From Muribaculum sp. (GTDB lineage: Bacteria > Bacteroidota > Bacteroidia > Bacteroidales > Muribaculaceae), in contig VSOZ01000004.1 in assembly GCA_009775095.1 (NCBI GenBank), positions 123,941-187,940 on the forward strand: DNA of 64,000 nt, given 5' to 3'. Position 1 is the first letter of the stretch. Every line of letters starts with the position of its first letter. Both the position numbers and the translations under genes were made by a program. Below the pieces are notes generated by a model. The model saw nothing but the letters and a program-made list of their open reading frames with translations. It had not been told where the DNA came from and did no database searches. Below, piece by piece: positions 36,877 through 46,602 of the stretch.

Positions 36877-39246
36877 ATGTTCAAATTTTTCACTTCCGAT
36901 CTTCGGAAAAATATAATCAAAGTATTCTGTCTGTCATTAGGCATGACCATAGGCATGATACTTGCCGCAATAGTCTATCTGGAAGAACGTTTCGATACAT
37001 TTAATCCTGATATCGACCGTATTTATCGCCTTACGGAAATCTTTGACAAGGAGAATGATTATCGTGAATATCATAATACGCCCGGAGGCATCGCCCCGGG
37101 AATGAAAAATTATGTACCCCAAGTGGAGATTGCCACACGATTTGCGACACGATTCTACTATTGTGACATTAAACTGGAGGATGGACGAAGAATATCTACC
37201 GACGGTCTGTCGTTTGCCGACACATGCCTTTTCGATGTCTTTCAACGCCCTATAATAACAGGCGACCCGCATGAAGTGCTGGATGTAGACTGGAAATGTA
37301 TGATACCCCGCTCACTGGCCGAAAAAATCGGTGAAGATGTCATAGGGCAGAAGTTCAAACCGGCAAATATAACGGCAGACTATTATTTTGAGATAGGAGG
37401 CATCTACGAAGATTTTCCCATTAATTCCTCTGTCAATAATAACATATATGTAGCTATACCCACCATAAGACACATAACATACGACGGGCGTGAGAATTGG
37501 TTAGGCAATGATTCTTACGAAAGTTACGTTAAGCTTGCGGAGAATACTAAGGTCGAGGAGCTGCGCCCGCATATACGCAAGATGCTTGAAACGAACATCG
37601 ATAAAGATATTTTACAAACTACCAATTTTAATATAGGTGTCAGACCCCTGAAGGGTTATTATCTTTCACTACCCGGAGTCAAGACCAAAAATATGGTACT
37701 TTTTCTGCTTGCATTCATTGTCCTCGCTATCTCATCGTTTAATTACCTGCTGGTCACAATATCACAGATGCAGTCGAGATATAAAGAGATGGCTGTGCGC
37801 AAGTGCTTCGGCACAAGTCATATAAAAATATTTGCCATTATTATGGGCGAAAGCGTATTTTGTCTACTCCTGTCGCTCGGCATTTCAGCCATAATAATCA
37901 TGGCTCTACAAAGTGAAGCAGAACAATTTCTTGGCGTTCCTCCGATCGAATTGATTTCAACCGGAAAAGTTTGGGTTATGGAAACAGCCATTTGTCTCTT
38001 TGTGCTGGTACTGACCGGTGTGATACCGGCTTACATGTATTGCAGGACTTCTGTATCGCAAGCATTCCGCAACAATACCAAGAGTAGAAAAGGATGGAAA
38101 TTAGGTCTGCTTGGTATACAATTCTTTGCCTCCGGACTACTTTTCTGCCTGCTTTCAATTGTTGTGCGCCAATACGATCTGATGCATAATTTCAATGTAG
38201 GGTTTGAGTTTGAAAATGTAGGATTCCTCGACATGACTTCACTGACAAATGCGGAACGAGTAAAATTACTTACAGAAATTAGAAAATTGAGTAATGTGGA
38301 ACGTGCGTCGACAGCACATCATGATTTTGGACGTAGCGGTAGCGGAAACGAAGTATGGCTTAATAACGATTGGTTAAACCGAGCAAATGTAACTGATTTT
38401 TATTCTGCAAATCACGACATTTTTAACGTATTGGGGATTAAATTTGTACAAGGAACCACTTTTTCAGAGACTACAGATGTAAACTCCAATCAAGTAATAG
38501 TCGAAAAGCGCTTCATAGATTTGATGAGAAAATACTTTGGAGTCACAGATAACAATATCGTAGGAAAAACTTTTAAGATATCAGACCATGAACAAGAAAA
38601 CGGGAGTCATGAATATCAGATTATAGGAGTGATTGACAATATGTATCGTGGCGAATTCACAGAACAATCTGAAAACGACCGCCCGATGGTAATATTTCCC
38701 GCTGTGCCGCCACAAAGATTTCTTTATGTGAAGTTTCATGAATTGAATGCTTCATCTTTACGCAAAGCCCAAGAAGTAATCGACAATATTGTGCCGGATG
38801 CCCGGATAACCATGATCTCATACGAAAAAAGTGTCAGAGAACCATCATCACAAGTCAGACATTACGCCATCCTGATTTTCGTAATAAGTATTATATCGCT
38901 CATGATTGCCTTTGTCGGACTGATGGGTTATATTACAAATGAGGTTCTATGCCGCTCAAAAGAGATTGCAATACGCAAAGTAAACGGAATGAGCGTAAAG
39001 TCAATATTGCAGTTATTCTGCACGGGGATACTGAAAGTGGCATTGCCGTCGCTCCTTTTAGGATGTCTGTGCGCGGTTATAGTCGGCAAAGAGTGGATTT
39101 CTCAATTCACAAAACAAGCTTCGCTGTCACCACTGTTGATGTTGGCTGTTATCGTAATAATACTCATACTTATCATGGCGGTCGTTGTGCTAAGCTGTCT
39201 CGCAGTAGTACGGGCCAATCCGATAAACTACCTCCGCAATGAATAA
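36877..39246 (+). CDS. FtsX-like ABC permease (MacB-type)
   Basis: A 789-residue permease of the kind that forms mechanotransmission pumps. It shows the Bacteroidetes tandem layout: an N-terminal helix, periplasmic core domain, three helices (starting about 270), a second helix (about 405) and periplasmic domain, then three closing helices. MacB-type motifs occur twice: YKEMAVRKCFGTS near 300 and CRSKEIAIRKVNGMS near 700. These pumps export peptides, antibiotics or lipoprotein-linked substrates; the cargo here is unknown. The second periplasmic domain (about 38,200-38,800) is visibly more AT-rich than its flanks, consistent with faster divergence or recombination. Confidence 0.92.
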   Translation: MFKFFTSDLRKNIIKVFCLSLGMTIGMILAAIVYLEERFDTFNPDIDRIYRLTEIFDKENDYREYHNTPGGIAPGMKNYVPQVEIATRFATRFYYCDIKLEDGRRISTDGLSFADTCLFDVFQRPIITGDPHEVLDVDWKCMIPRSLAEKIGEDVIGQKFKPANITADYYFEIGGIYEDFPINSSVNNNIYVAIPTIRHITYDGRENWLGNDSYESYVKLAENTKVEELRPHIRKMLETNIDKDILQTTNFNIGVRPLKGYYLSLPGVKTKNMVLFLLAFIVLAISSFNYLLVTISQMQSRYKEMAVRKCFGTSHIKIFAIIMGESVFCLLLSLGISAIIIMALQSEAEQFLGVPPIELISTGKVWVMETAICLFVLVLTGVIPAYMYCRTSVSQAFRNNTKSRKGWKLGLLGIQFFASGLLFCLLSIVVRQYDLMHNFNVGFEFENVGFLDMTSLTNAERVKLLTEIRKLSNVERASTAHHDFGRSGSGNEVWLNNDWLNRANVTDFYSANHDIFNVLGIKFVQGTTFSETTDVNSNQVIVEKRFIDLMRKYFGVTDNNIVGKTFKISDHEQENGSHEYQIIGVIDNMYRGEFTEQSENDRPMVIFPAVPPQRFLYVKFHELNASSLRKAQEVIDNIVPDARITMISYEKSVREPSSQVRHYAILIFVISIISLMIAFVGLMGYITNEVLCRSKEIAIRKVNGMSVKSILQLFCTGILKVALPSLLLGCLCAVIVGKEWISQFTKQASLSPLLMLAVIVIILILIMAVVVLSCLAVVRANPINYLRNE

Positions 39247-39290
39247 ACACACATTATAAACACACAATCCATTGTTATTAAATTAGGTTA

Positions 39291-39333
39291 TTGAGAGGGG
39301 GCTGTGTCAAAATAAGTGCAGCCCCCTTCTCAA
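39291..39333. terminator. Terminator between efflux permease and GH32 gene
   Basis: Arms at 39291-39304 and 39319-39333 pair over ~14 bp with one bulged base around the core GGGGGCTG/CAGCCCC. The loop is AT-rich. Flanking TATT-rich sequence suits termination for both convergent operons. Confidence 0.7.
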
Positions 39334-39362
39334 TATTATTCCTAATTTACATGACAGCAATA

Positions 39363-41000
39363 TCACCAAATTGAGGGAATATTGAATACTTCGAGGGATT
39401 TGACTTCAACCCGATTGCCCCCGAGCCGGAAGCCTTCTGCATCACCATCATATAATTTGCGACCCATAGAATACGAGAACAGACCTCCATCAATAAAGAC
39501 CTCGACCGATGTACGGTCTAAGTAGATATCGGCAGTTATCTCCATACTTGTCGGATCCTGTGGTGAATAGAATGCGCCATTAAGCGTATTTCCGTTTATG
39601 TCATAATTCATAAGTGATTCTCCGGCAAGACTCAACCATGCGTTTGTCGCGTGCGACAGTTTGAATGTGGCGCGTAAACGAAGTTTGTCTGACTTTGCAT
39701 ATGGTTGTAGCACATGCGCCAGTTCATCCTGAGAGATATTAGTCCAACTTCCGGCGAGTTTACAGATATTTTCAATCTCCTTTATGGGTTTGGATACGAG
39801 TCGTACTCCATCTTTGGTAGTTTTCAACGTCAGTTCGGTGGGCAGTAGCATGAGACCGTTGAAATTCATGCCGGGGTGCGAGAGTCTGCCCCAGCCGATC
39901 TGTATGCGCCGTCCATCTGAATCGGGAATGTTGTTAAATGTCTGGGCTGCATATTGACTGCCTGTGACATAACGGTGCTTGCCTGAAACAGGAGAGAATC
40001 TCTCGCCGTCGAAGTCACCGAGCATATATGTGCCCGATGCTCCATACATGACCCACATGGTGTTCTCCTTGTTGCCGTCAACAGGAAGCTCAAACAGTTC
40101 GGGGCACTCCCAAAAACCCGTGATATGACTTTTAAAAGTCCAGTCACGTAAATTCGTTGAATTATATATTGAATGGCCGTCACGTTCATTTACTACCATG
40201 ACCCAACGGTCGCCATAGCGTAATAATTTGGGATCTCGGGTGTCGTGAGTATTCCATATATCCTTGCTATCCACAACAGGGTTGCCCGAGTATTTTGTGA
40301 ATGTTCGACCGTTATCAAGACTGTAGGCTATACATTGCGACTGACGGTCGGGGGAATCTACGGTATAGGCCACGACCATTGCCGGTTTTCCCGGCTCTCC
40401 AAATCCGGAGTCGTTATTTTTATCAATAACGGCTGACCCGGAGAACATTGTTCCGGTTTTATCCGGGTAAAGCGCCGGTGCAAGTTCTTTCCAATGTACA
40501 AGGTCGGTGCTTACGGCATGCCCCCAATGCATATTGCCCCATTCGCGTTCGTAAGGATTATGTTGATAAAAAAGATGATATTCGCCGTCATGATATATAA
40601 GGCCGTTCGGGTCATTGATCCATCCACAACGTGCAGTAAAGTGATATTGAGGACGATTTTCTTCCCGGTATATCATATCCTTGTCGGGAATGTCATCTGA
40701 CTGCTTAATGGCATCAATCCCTTTCGCTCCGTCGGGATATGTTATTTTCAAGTATCTGCCTTTGTATGCCGACACATCTTTAAAAGCCTTATACTCTGCC
40801 GCTCCGGCGGTAAGACGTATATCGACAGGGAGTTCTTCGGCACTTTCAACACTCATCGTAATTCTAATACGGTCGCATTCGTGAGATATTGGAAATGTGA
40901 GATAATTTTTGTCGATTTTAATAACGCGCTCGCCACCGGACAGAAAGAATATACTGCCCGCGAGCATAATGCCAAGTATAATTTTTCGATTATGAATCAT
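39363..41000 (-). CDS. GH32-family beta-fructosidase-like enzyme
   Basis: Five-bladed propeller glycosidase of the invertase/levanase/inulinase family, 545 residues. The three catalytic signatures are present: WINDPNGL (nucleophile Asp), RDPK (transition-state stabiliser) and ECPELF (acid/base Glu). About 110 residues of N-terminal sandwich precede the propeller and a C-terminal sandwich with EVFIDGG closes it. The N-terminus is hydrophobic (GIMLAGSIFFLSG), so it is exported. It is the last gene of the GH97-GH127-GH32 operon, 20 bp after its neighbour. Fructan, levan or sucrose would be the usual substrates, but no fructan transporter is near. Confidence 0.92.
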   Translation of the reverse strand: MIHNRKIILGIMLAGSIFFLSGGERVIKIDKNYLTFPISHECDRIRITMSVESAEELPVDIRLTAGAAEYKAFKDVSAYKGRYLKITYPDGAKGIDAIKQSDDIPDKDMIYREENRPQYHFTARCGWINDPNGLIYHDGEYHLFYQHNPYEREWGNMHWGHAVSTDLVHWKELAPALYPDKTGTMFSGSAVIDKNNDSGFGEPGKPAMVVAYTVDSPDRQSQCIAYSLDNGRTFTKYSGNPVVDSKDIWNTHDTRDPKLLRYGDRWVMVVNERDGHSIYNSTNLRDWTFKSHITGFWECPELFELPVDGNKENTMWVMYGASGTYMLGDFDGERFSPVSGKHRYVTGSQYAAQTFNNIPDSDGRRIQIGWGRLSHPGMNFNGLMLLPTELTLKTTKDGVRLVSKPIKEIENICKLAGSWTNISQDELAHVLQPYAKSDKLRLRATFKLSHATNAWLSLAGESLMNYDINGNTLNGAFYSPQDPTSMEITADIYLDRTSVEVFIDGGLFSYSMGRKLYDGDAEGFRLGGNRVEVKSLEVFNIPSIW

Positions 41001-41020
41001 CTCTTTTTTTATCTTGAATA

Positions 41021-43045
41021 TTAATTGTTTACAGGGGGAAATGCCGAGATGCGCAGACGGGCCGCACCCATCGGTATGAGCGTTATGTCCTCAATATCGC
41101 CATGAGCCACTCCCTTTTCAGGCAGAACTCCGCACAGCCCCGTGGAGTTTGAGGTCCATGAGGGGATCAAAGCTCCTTTGGCCGAAGCCTTCAAAGGCAC
41201 GTTGGCCGCAGTAAACGGATAATTGTCGGCCGGCCACTCGCTTTTTTCAATCTTTATCAACGACTTGTCAGGCACTATGCCGTAATTCCACGGAGTTGCG
41301 GCATATATCTCGTAGGTAGGCCAAGCATCGGCGTCGGCACCGGCCTGCCATTTGGAGTCCCATACCGCGGCTTCACGGCTATCGACCCGCTCATAACGTT
41401 CGTCGATAAGCAGCGACAGTGTAAGCGGACCGTAATCCACACTCACGCTACCTTGATTGACATCCCAGCGGCGCATGCTCACTGTCATGGGGAAATTAAA
41501 GTGTATGCTGTCGCCATCGGACCACTTACGTTCAATCTTGGCAAGTCCGGTCATGTCGCCGCAGTCAACAATATTTCCGTTTATGCTCACAGTGGCGTTT
41601 TCAGTCCAAGACGGTATACGGAAATAGAGGGGGAACACCGTGGAGGTATCCATCGACAGCTTCACCGACACGTTTTCATCAAACGGGTAATATGTCGACT
41701 CATCTAACTTTATTTTCACACTGTCGGCCACCAAAAGCGAAACTTCACAATCAGAATAGGTCAACAAAGCCATTCCGCCGTCGGCACTTGCCAAGACAAG
41801 GTTCTCGGCAAAATAGGGCCAACCCATGGCATGATTATGCTGACAGCAGCGGCTGCTGAACGGGTTCATGGCCAGAAACGGACCGCTGTTATCAATGCCG
41901 GGATTATGATTGCGGGCATCGCTCACGGTGTGATTAGGCGAGGTAATATATCGGAGAGCTTTGTAATCGGGCATAAACGCGGCGGGAAGGCTGTTGAACG
42001 CCACATCCTCAAGATTTTCCACCCACTTCATATCGCCCGTCTGAGCCATCAGTATCTCGTCGGAAAGCATCTGCTCCACAAAGCCACATGTCTCTGTACC
42101 CTGACGCGGGTCGATATAGCCCTGACGACAATTCTCGTCACTGCCGAACATGCCGCCGGGTACCTGACCGTATATGCGGCGTATCAAATCAAAATCCTTA
42201 TAAGTAGCTTCCAGATGGGTGGAGTCGCCTGACAAAAGATAGTATGTGGCAGGCTCACGGAAACACTCCGCCACATTGACATTGTGCCAATTGGGTAAAG
42301 TGCTTTCCTGCGTCCAGTCGGCTGTGCAGCGATGTATCTTATGCGCAAGATCAAGCAAAAACGTCTCACCAGTACGGTTATAAAGCCAATAGACACTGGC
42401 AAGATTGTCACCGCCACGCGAATTTTCCCAGTAATCACGTAGAAATTTTTCCTCGGGATAACTCAACTCCCATTTGAAATAACCGGTCATTACGTTAAGC
42501 ACACGCTTATCACCGGTAAAGTCATAGTAATCCTGAAGAATCTGAAGTGCAAGCATGTTGGCCCACAACTCCCGGCGCCCATCGCCGTTTTCATTGACCG
42601 GACCGAAATAGCCGTCAGGCTTGACCCCGGCAAAAATACCGTCAATCCATGTCTGTGTCTCATCAAGCATGGCTTTGTCGCCGAGCAGATAAGCCATGTT
42701 GCTGTAGCCGCGCAACCAATAAGGCACCTCCTCCCAGCCATGATCGCCATGCTCGTTCAGCCATGCATTATTGTTCTTGTCGAGCCATGCGCTTATCTCC
42801 CCGAGATTGCCGGCGAGTCCGTCGCGCTGAAGTTCGATGCAGCGCAGTAACCATCCCTTAGGTTTTACCGAGCCAATAGGCAGTTTCAAAAATGGAGCGG
42901 ACCGAAGCGGCTGACGATTGTTTATATAATTTGACGATGTGGATTCTATAGCAGCGGGGTTCACCGGTTCCACCTTAAAATCAGGAACAGACGTGCAGGA
43001 GCACAGCAAACCGACAGCTGCAAAACATGTAATTATATGCTTCAT
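41021..43045 (-). CDS. GH127-like (DUF1680) beta-L-arabinofuranosidase lipoprotein
   Basis: A 674-residue lipoprotein (signal ending LLCSC) of the DUF1680 group. The zinc-cysteine active site known from GH127 is visible: TETCGFVEQ (Glu and first Cys) and SSRCCQHN (Cys pair, one the nucleophile). An (alpha/alpha)6 barrel fills most of the length (EVPYWLRGYSNMAYLLGD, LYNRTGE). The frame opens at 43189, but the ATG at 43045 sits directly before the lipoprotein signal and 22 bp after GH97. Family members include GH127 and GH146 arabinofuranosidases and others; the sugar released here is not certain. Confidence 0.85.
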   Translation of the reverse strand: MKHIITCFAAVGLLCSCTSVPDFKVEPVNPAAIESTSSNYINNRQPLRSAPFLKLPIGSVKPKGWLLRCIELQRDGLAGNLGEISAWLDKNNNAWLNEHGDHGWEEVPYWLRGYSNMAYLLGDKAMLDETQTWIDGIFAGVKPDGYFGPVNENGDGRRELWANMLALQILQDYYDFTGDKRVLNVMTGYFKWELSYPEEKFLRDYWENSRGGDNLASVYWLYNRTGETFLLDLAHKIHRCTADWTQESTLPNWHNVNVAECFREPATYYLLSGDSTHLEATYKDFDLIRRIYGQVPGGMFGSDENCRQGYIDPRQGTETCGFVEQMLSDEILMAQTGDMKWVENLEDVAFNSLPAAFMPDYKALRYITSPNHTVSDARNHNPGIDNSGPFLAMNPFSSRCCQHNHAMGWPYFAENLVLASADGGMALLTYSDCEVSLLVADSVKIKLDESTYYPFDENVSVKLSMDTSTVFPLYFRIPSWTENATVSINGNIVDCGDMTGLAKIERKWSDGDSIHFNFPMTVSMRRWDVNQGSVSVDYGPLTLSLLIDERYERVDSREAAVWDSKWQAGADADAWPTYEIYAATPWNYGIVPDKSLIKIEKSEWPADNYPFTAANVPLKASAKGALIPSWTSNSTGLCGVLPEKGVAHGDIEDITLIPMGAARLRISAFPPVNN

Positions 43046-43067
43046 GATAATATTATAATTAGAGGGA

Positions 43068-45041
43068 TTAATTTTCAGGTGTAAGTATAGCTGTAAATCC
43101 GCCGCTACGGGCAAGTCTGACATTAAATTTCGTATCAGATGACACAATAGCGTTTTTATGGCGGTAATCCATAGCCTGACGATCGGCATTTATACCGTCC
43201 TCATACGACTCCATATTGTATTTTTTACCGTTGTCAAGGAAGTCAAGACTGAGAGTCATTTCACGCGCACCCCCTTTTGTATTGGTTATGGCTCCTATAT
43301 ACCATTTGTCGCCTTTTATACGTGCAACAGCCACGTACTCGCCCGGTTTGGCCTCAAGAGCGCGGGTCTCATCCCATGTCACAGGCAATGAAGTGATATA
43401 TTTTGTGCAGTCATCATTGCGATAATATAATGTAGGGTTATCGGCAAGCATCTGTATGCCGCTCTCAAATACTACGAACAACGCCATCTGATAGGCACGC
43501 GTACCTATAGATGCCGAATTAGGCCGATCGGCGCGATAGCACTCGGGCTGCATACTGATCATGGCGCCGGGGGTATAGTCCATCGGTCCCACGGCATTGC
43601 GCATAAATGGCAGATACAGCGAGTTGTCAGGATAGCATCCGCCCATCTGCTCCATGCCGCGAACACCCTCATATGACACAAGATTAGGATACTTGTACTC
43701 AAGTCCGGCAGGCTTGAATGAGCCGTGAAAATCCACCATCAAGCCGTTTTTGGCGGCTTCGGCACATACCCGCTCATAAAAGTTGACCATCCATTGGTCG
43801 GAACGGTCCATGAAGTCAATCTTAACTCCGGCAATCCCCCAATCCTTAAATGTTTTGAACAGGTCGAAATTATTCTCTACCGTGAGCCAAGTCAGCCACA
43901 AAAATATGTCGACACCTTTCTCCTTTCCATAGCGCACCAGTTCATGAAGATCCACATCGGGGTTAGGGGTATATGGATCAAGAGTACTCTTGGCCCATCC
44001 CTCATCCATAAGAATATAAGGTATGCCGTAATGTGCGGCGAAATCTATGAAATATTTATACGTATCAAGATTACAGCCCGCAACGAAATTCACGTCCTCA
44101 CCATAGGGAGTGGCACCGTTCCACCATTCCCAGCTCACAAAGCCCGGCCTTACCCAATCGGCGTCACCGATAACCGATGGGGAGGCCAACAGGCAGGTAA
44201 ATGTCTGCTCGATAATATCCTTCGGGGTGCCGATAGCCATATAACGCCACGGAAATGTACGGGTCCCGGAGGTAGAAGCCATATAATCGGCCTCTTTCAA
44301 TATTTTTACACTTCGATCGCCGTCATCGCCGAATTCAAGCGGCTGACGAGGAAAAACCGACGAGAAACCTCCCGTTCCGTTGCCGCGCAAAAACATACAC
44401 GGGTAATCGGAAAGATCGCTTTCGGAAACAAGCACACATATGCTGTCGGACTCCTCTACAAGTACAGGCAACGTAGACATACGGTCTGTCGGCGTCCACT
44501 CTGACAGTCGCTTCCGCGTATAAGGGTCTTCATATGAGGTCTTGAAGCGATCGGGCTGCTGCAAATTGACGATTGCATCCTCGGGAAATGCCACCGAGAA
44601 GCTCTCATCAATCACTTCAATATCAGGCTTTTTTAAAGAAGTTATAAACCGGTGAGCCACACCGTTGTCAAACACACGCAATTCCAGAGCATAACCGCCG
44701 GCAAAGTTAACCAGCATAGAGTTATAGTTGTTGTCGATCTCTGAATGTTTGAATGCTACCACCGGTTTTATCTTATCGCGCACTTTGTCGCGTTTTACCG
44801 ATTTTATCTTTGCATCATGTCCGAGTGTGCGATCGGAAAGAGTCATGTCGACTGTTGCCGATTCAATCACGGGGCGATTATCGCGAGACACCGAGTAGCG
44901 GATTGAATCACCAACAGTCAATGTCAAGACAATATTACCCGATGGTGATGACGTTGTCAATGCTTTATCAGCAGCTTGAGCCTGAAATAAAATAAATGAA
45001 GCAAGCACCGTACCTGCAATTTTGATTAGCCAGTTATTCAT
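43068..45041 (-). CDS. GH97-family alpha-glycosidase
   Basis: About 657 residues with a signal peptide (ending FILFQAQA). The N-terminal sandwich (SPSGNIVLTLTVGDSIRYSV) and barrel match GH97, with WEWWNG, PYILMDEGW and GVKIDFMDRSDQ. GH97 contains inverting alpha-glucosidases like SusB and retaining alpha-galactosidases; an Asp in the KIDF segment favours the retaining type by analogy with characterised Bacteroides enzymes, but this is inference. First gene of its operon. Start at 45041 or the ATG at 45050 are both possible. Confidence 0.92.
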   Translation of the reverse strand: MNNWLIKIAGTVLASFILFQAQAADKALTTSSPSGNIVLTLTVGDSIRYSVSRDNRPVIESATVDMTLSDRTLGHDAKIKSVKRDKVRDKIKPVVAFKHSEIDNNYNSMLVNFAGGYALELRVFDNGVAHRFITSLKKPDIEVIDESFSVAFPEDAIVNLQQPDRFKTSYEDPYTRKRLSEWTPTDRMSTLPVLVEESDSICVLVSESDLSDYPCMFLRGNGTGGFSSVFPRQPLEFGDDGDRSVKILKEADYMASTSGTRTFPWRYMAIGTPKDIIEQTFTCLLASPSVIGDADWVRPGFVSWEWWNGATPYGEDVNFVAGCNLDTYKYFIDFAAHYGIPYILMDEGWAKSTLDPYTPNPDVDLHELVRYGKEKGVDIFLWLTWLTVENNFDLFKTFKDWGIAGVKIDFMDRSDQWMVNFYERVCAEAAKNGLMVDFHGSFKPAGLEYKYPNLVSYEGVRGMEQMGGCYPDNSLYLPFMRNAVGPMDYTPGAMISMQPECYRADRPNSASIGTRAYQMALFVVFESGIQMLADNPTLYYRNDDCTKYITSLPVTWDETRALEAKPGEYVAVARIKGDKWYIGAITNTKGGAREMTLSLDFLDNGKKYNMESYEDGINADRQAMDYRHKNAIVSSDTKFNVRLARSGGFTAILTPEN

Positions 45042-45089
45042 AACTATCATAAAATGTTTTCATTGGTTTATTAAATCTATCTACCGTTA

Positions 45090-45097
45090 CAAAAATA
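45090..45097 (-). promoter_or_regulatory. -7 promoter box TATTTTTG for the GH97 operon
   Basis: Exact TAnnTTTG match about 48 nt before the GH97 start codon and identical to the GH38 promoter box. Confidence 0.5.
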
Positions 45098-45199
45098 GCC
45101 TACCATAATATAATTATATGTATGTTTTTACGCCAAAAATATCCACATCGGCAAAATGCTCTTCAGCATTTACACATTCGGGCGGATGCTACTGATCCG

Positions 45200-45460
45200 T
45201 TTATACGAAAGAAGGCTGCAACCAAGTTGCAGCCTCTCGACAGGTGAAAACCTGTATATGGTGGTGCGGACTAAGGTCATCACGACCATTTCTAATCCTT
45301 GCTCCGTCCGAGATTTCGGATTCTCTCTTTATCGGAAAGAAATAGAGCCCACTCTGTCTAATTACTTTTATAACTTTGCAATAATGTTCTAATGGTAATG
45401 ATTGTGATATCTTTAATTCATTAGAAATTATTGCGTCATACACATCTAAATCTAATGACA
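45200..45460 (-). ncRNA. Candidate structured RNA or hairpin element
   Basis: The 600-bp gap between GH97 and LysO holds a run of hairpins. On the minus strand, TATCTTTG (45464-45471) fits a -7 box. Downstream come nested CGGAC/GTCCG and GGTC/GACC stems (about 45265-45312), CAGGT-TTTC-ACCTG (45241-45254) and finally GGCTGCAAC-TTG-GTTGCAGCC followed by TTCTTTC (45205-45234), which looks like a terminator. A 95-codon frame with only non-ATG starts (45201-45488) overlaps the terminator and is probably not translated. A plus-strand TAACTTTG at 45371 also exists. I do not recognise an RNA family. Confidence 0.4.
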
Positions 45461-45651
45461 GTACAAAGATAATCTTCGTTTGTTGCAATCGCGTTACATC
45501 GAAGTGTCATCTTAATTAAATTTAAACGCTGTTGCAAATTTTAAAGAAATCAACCGACAATAGCCCGAAAAAAGACAAAATATAGTAGTGTTCAGACTTT
45601 TTTTCAGAACTTTGTGCCGATAAACCAATTACGATAAATAACCGGCAACTG

Positions 45652-45927
45652 ATGATAGCTCTCATAGGTATAATGCTTCTCGGCGTAGCCACGGGGTTGC
45701 TGCTACGCAATCGACGCATGCCGTGGATAAGCACTGCGGTGACCATCCTTGTATGGCTTCTGCTCTTTCTTCTCGGACTTGAAGCCGGAGCCAACGACGC
45801 GGTGGTACGTGGAGCTCTAAATTTAGGATGGCAGGCGATAGCCATATCTTTAGCCGCGACTCTCGGCAGTGCCGGCGCAGCGTGCATATTGTGGAAATAC
45901 ATAACCGGCAAGAAAGGGAAACGATGA
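45652..45927 (+). CDS. LysO-like lysine exporter, N-terminal subunit (DUF340)
   Basis: A 91-residue hydrophobic protein with about three membrane helices and GLEAGANDAV. It matches the first part of E. coli LysO (YbjE), a ~300-residue inner-membrane lysine exporter. Its stop overlaps the next start as ATGA. A near-match -7 box (GAACTTTG, 45607-45614) lies 37 bp upstream. Split LysO genes are, to my knowledge, usual in Bacteroides, so this is not a broken gene. Confidence 0.75.
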   Translation: MIALIGIMLLGVATGLLLRNRRMPWISTAVTILVWLLLFLLGLEAGANDAVVRGALNLGWQAIAISLAATLGSAGAACILWKYITGKKGKR

Positions 45928-46523
45928 AAGGAAGCATTGTCATAATATTATTCTTTATAGCAGGAGTCATATGCGGCATCAACGGTTGGATACAGCCGCC
46001 CGACACCGGCTACGACATAAGCTTCTATGCACTGGCCGCACTCATGTTTTTCGTAGGGATGAACGTCGGACACGATGTAGACACACTCAAAGGAGTCAGA
46101 AGCGCCGACCCGCGTCTGCTGCTGTTGCCGCTGATGACAATCGGCGGCACTTTAGCCGGCTGTGCACTGATAAGCCTGTTTGTGCCCCGCACCGCCGCCG
46201 AATGTCTTGCCGTTGGTTCAGGCTTCGGATACTATTCACTGTCAAGTATATTCGTGTCAAAATATTGCGGAGCCGAGCTTGGTACGATAGCACTGCTGTC
46301 CAACATATTCCGCGAGATCATAACTCTGCTTGGCGCCCCCGTACTTGCCGCTGTCTTCGGCCGCCTCGCGCCCATATCGGCCGGAGGCGCCACTTCTATG
46401 GACACGACGCTCCCCATAATATCGCAGGTGTCGGGGCGCGACATGGTTATAGTGTCGGTGTTTCACGGCTTTGTCGTCGACTTCTCCGTGCCCTTTTTAG
46501 TGACGCTTTTCTGCACGCTCTGA
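45924..46523 (+). CDS. lysO: LysO-family lysine exporter, C-terminal subunit
   Basis: 199 residues and about six membrane helices, matching the larger part of LysO: MFFVGMNVGHD, VGSGFGYYSLSSIF, GTIALLSNIFREI and a conserved FHGFVVDFSVP. The ATG at 45924 overlaps the upstream stop. Together with the 91-residue protein it would export lysine or related amino acids. Placement before metK is probably incidental since metK has its own promoter and riboswitch. Confidence 0.78.
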   Translation: MKGSIVIILFFIAGVICGINGWIQPPDTGYDISFYALAALMFFVGMNVGHDVDTLKGVRSADPRLLLLPLMTIGGTLAGCALISLFVPRTAAECLAVGSGFGYYSLSSIFVSKYCGAELGTIALLSNIFREIITLLGAPVLAAVFGRLAPISAGGATSMDTTLPIISQVSGRDMVIVSVFHGFVVDFSVPFLVTLFCTL

Positions 46524-46579
46524 CCGGAAAACGAATGTTAAAACACCCGGCAGAGCCGATATATTTCGAAATAAAGTAT

Positions 46580-46587
46580 TAACTTTG
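46580..46587 (+). promoter_or_regulatory. -7 promoter box TAACTTTG for metK
   Basis: Exact TAnnTTTG match; predicted transcription start near 46592, just before the riboswitch. Confidence 0.6.
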
Positions 46588-46602
46588 CACTGAAAACATA
46601 TA

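Noticed and set aside
36877..39246. FtsX-like permease as recently transferred DNA because of its AT-rich middle
   Set aside because: Only the second periplasmic domain is AT-rich and the operon is otherwise typical; rapid divergence of that domain explains it.
45201..45488. 95-codon minus-strand frame (TTG start)
   Set aside because: No ATG in frame, the likely promoter box lies inside the frame, and its end overlaps a terminator hairpin. Kept only as a candidate RNA.
45652..46523. LysO broken by a frameshift
   Set aside because: The two parts are in an ATGA overlap with proper starts and complete helices, and split LysO genes are known in Bacteroides.
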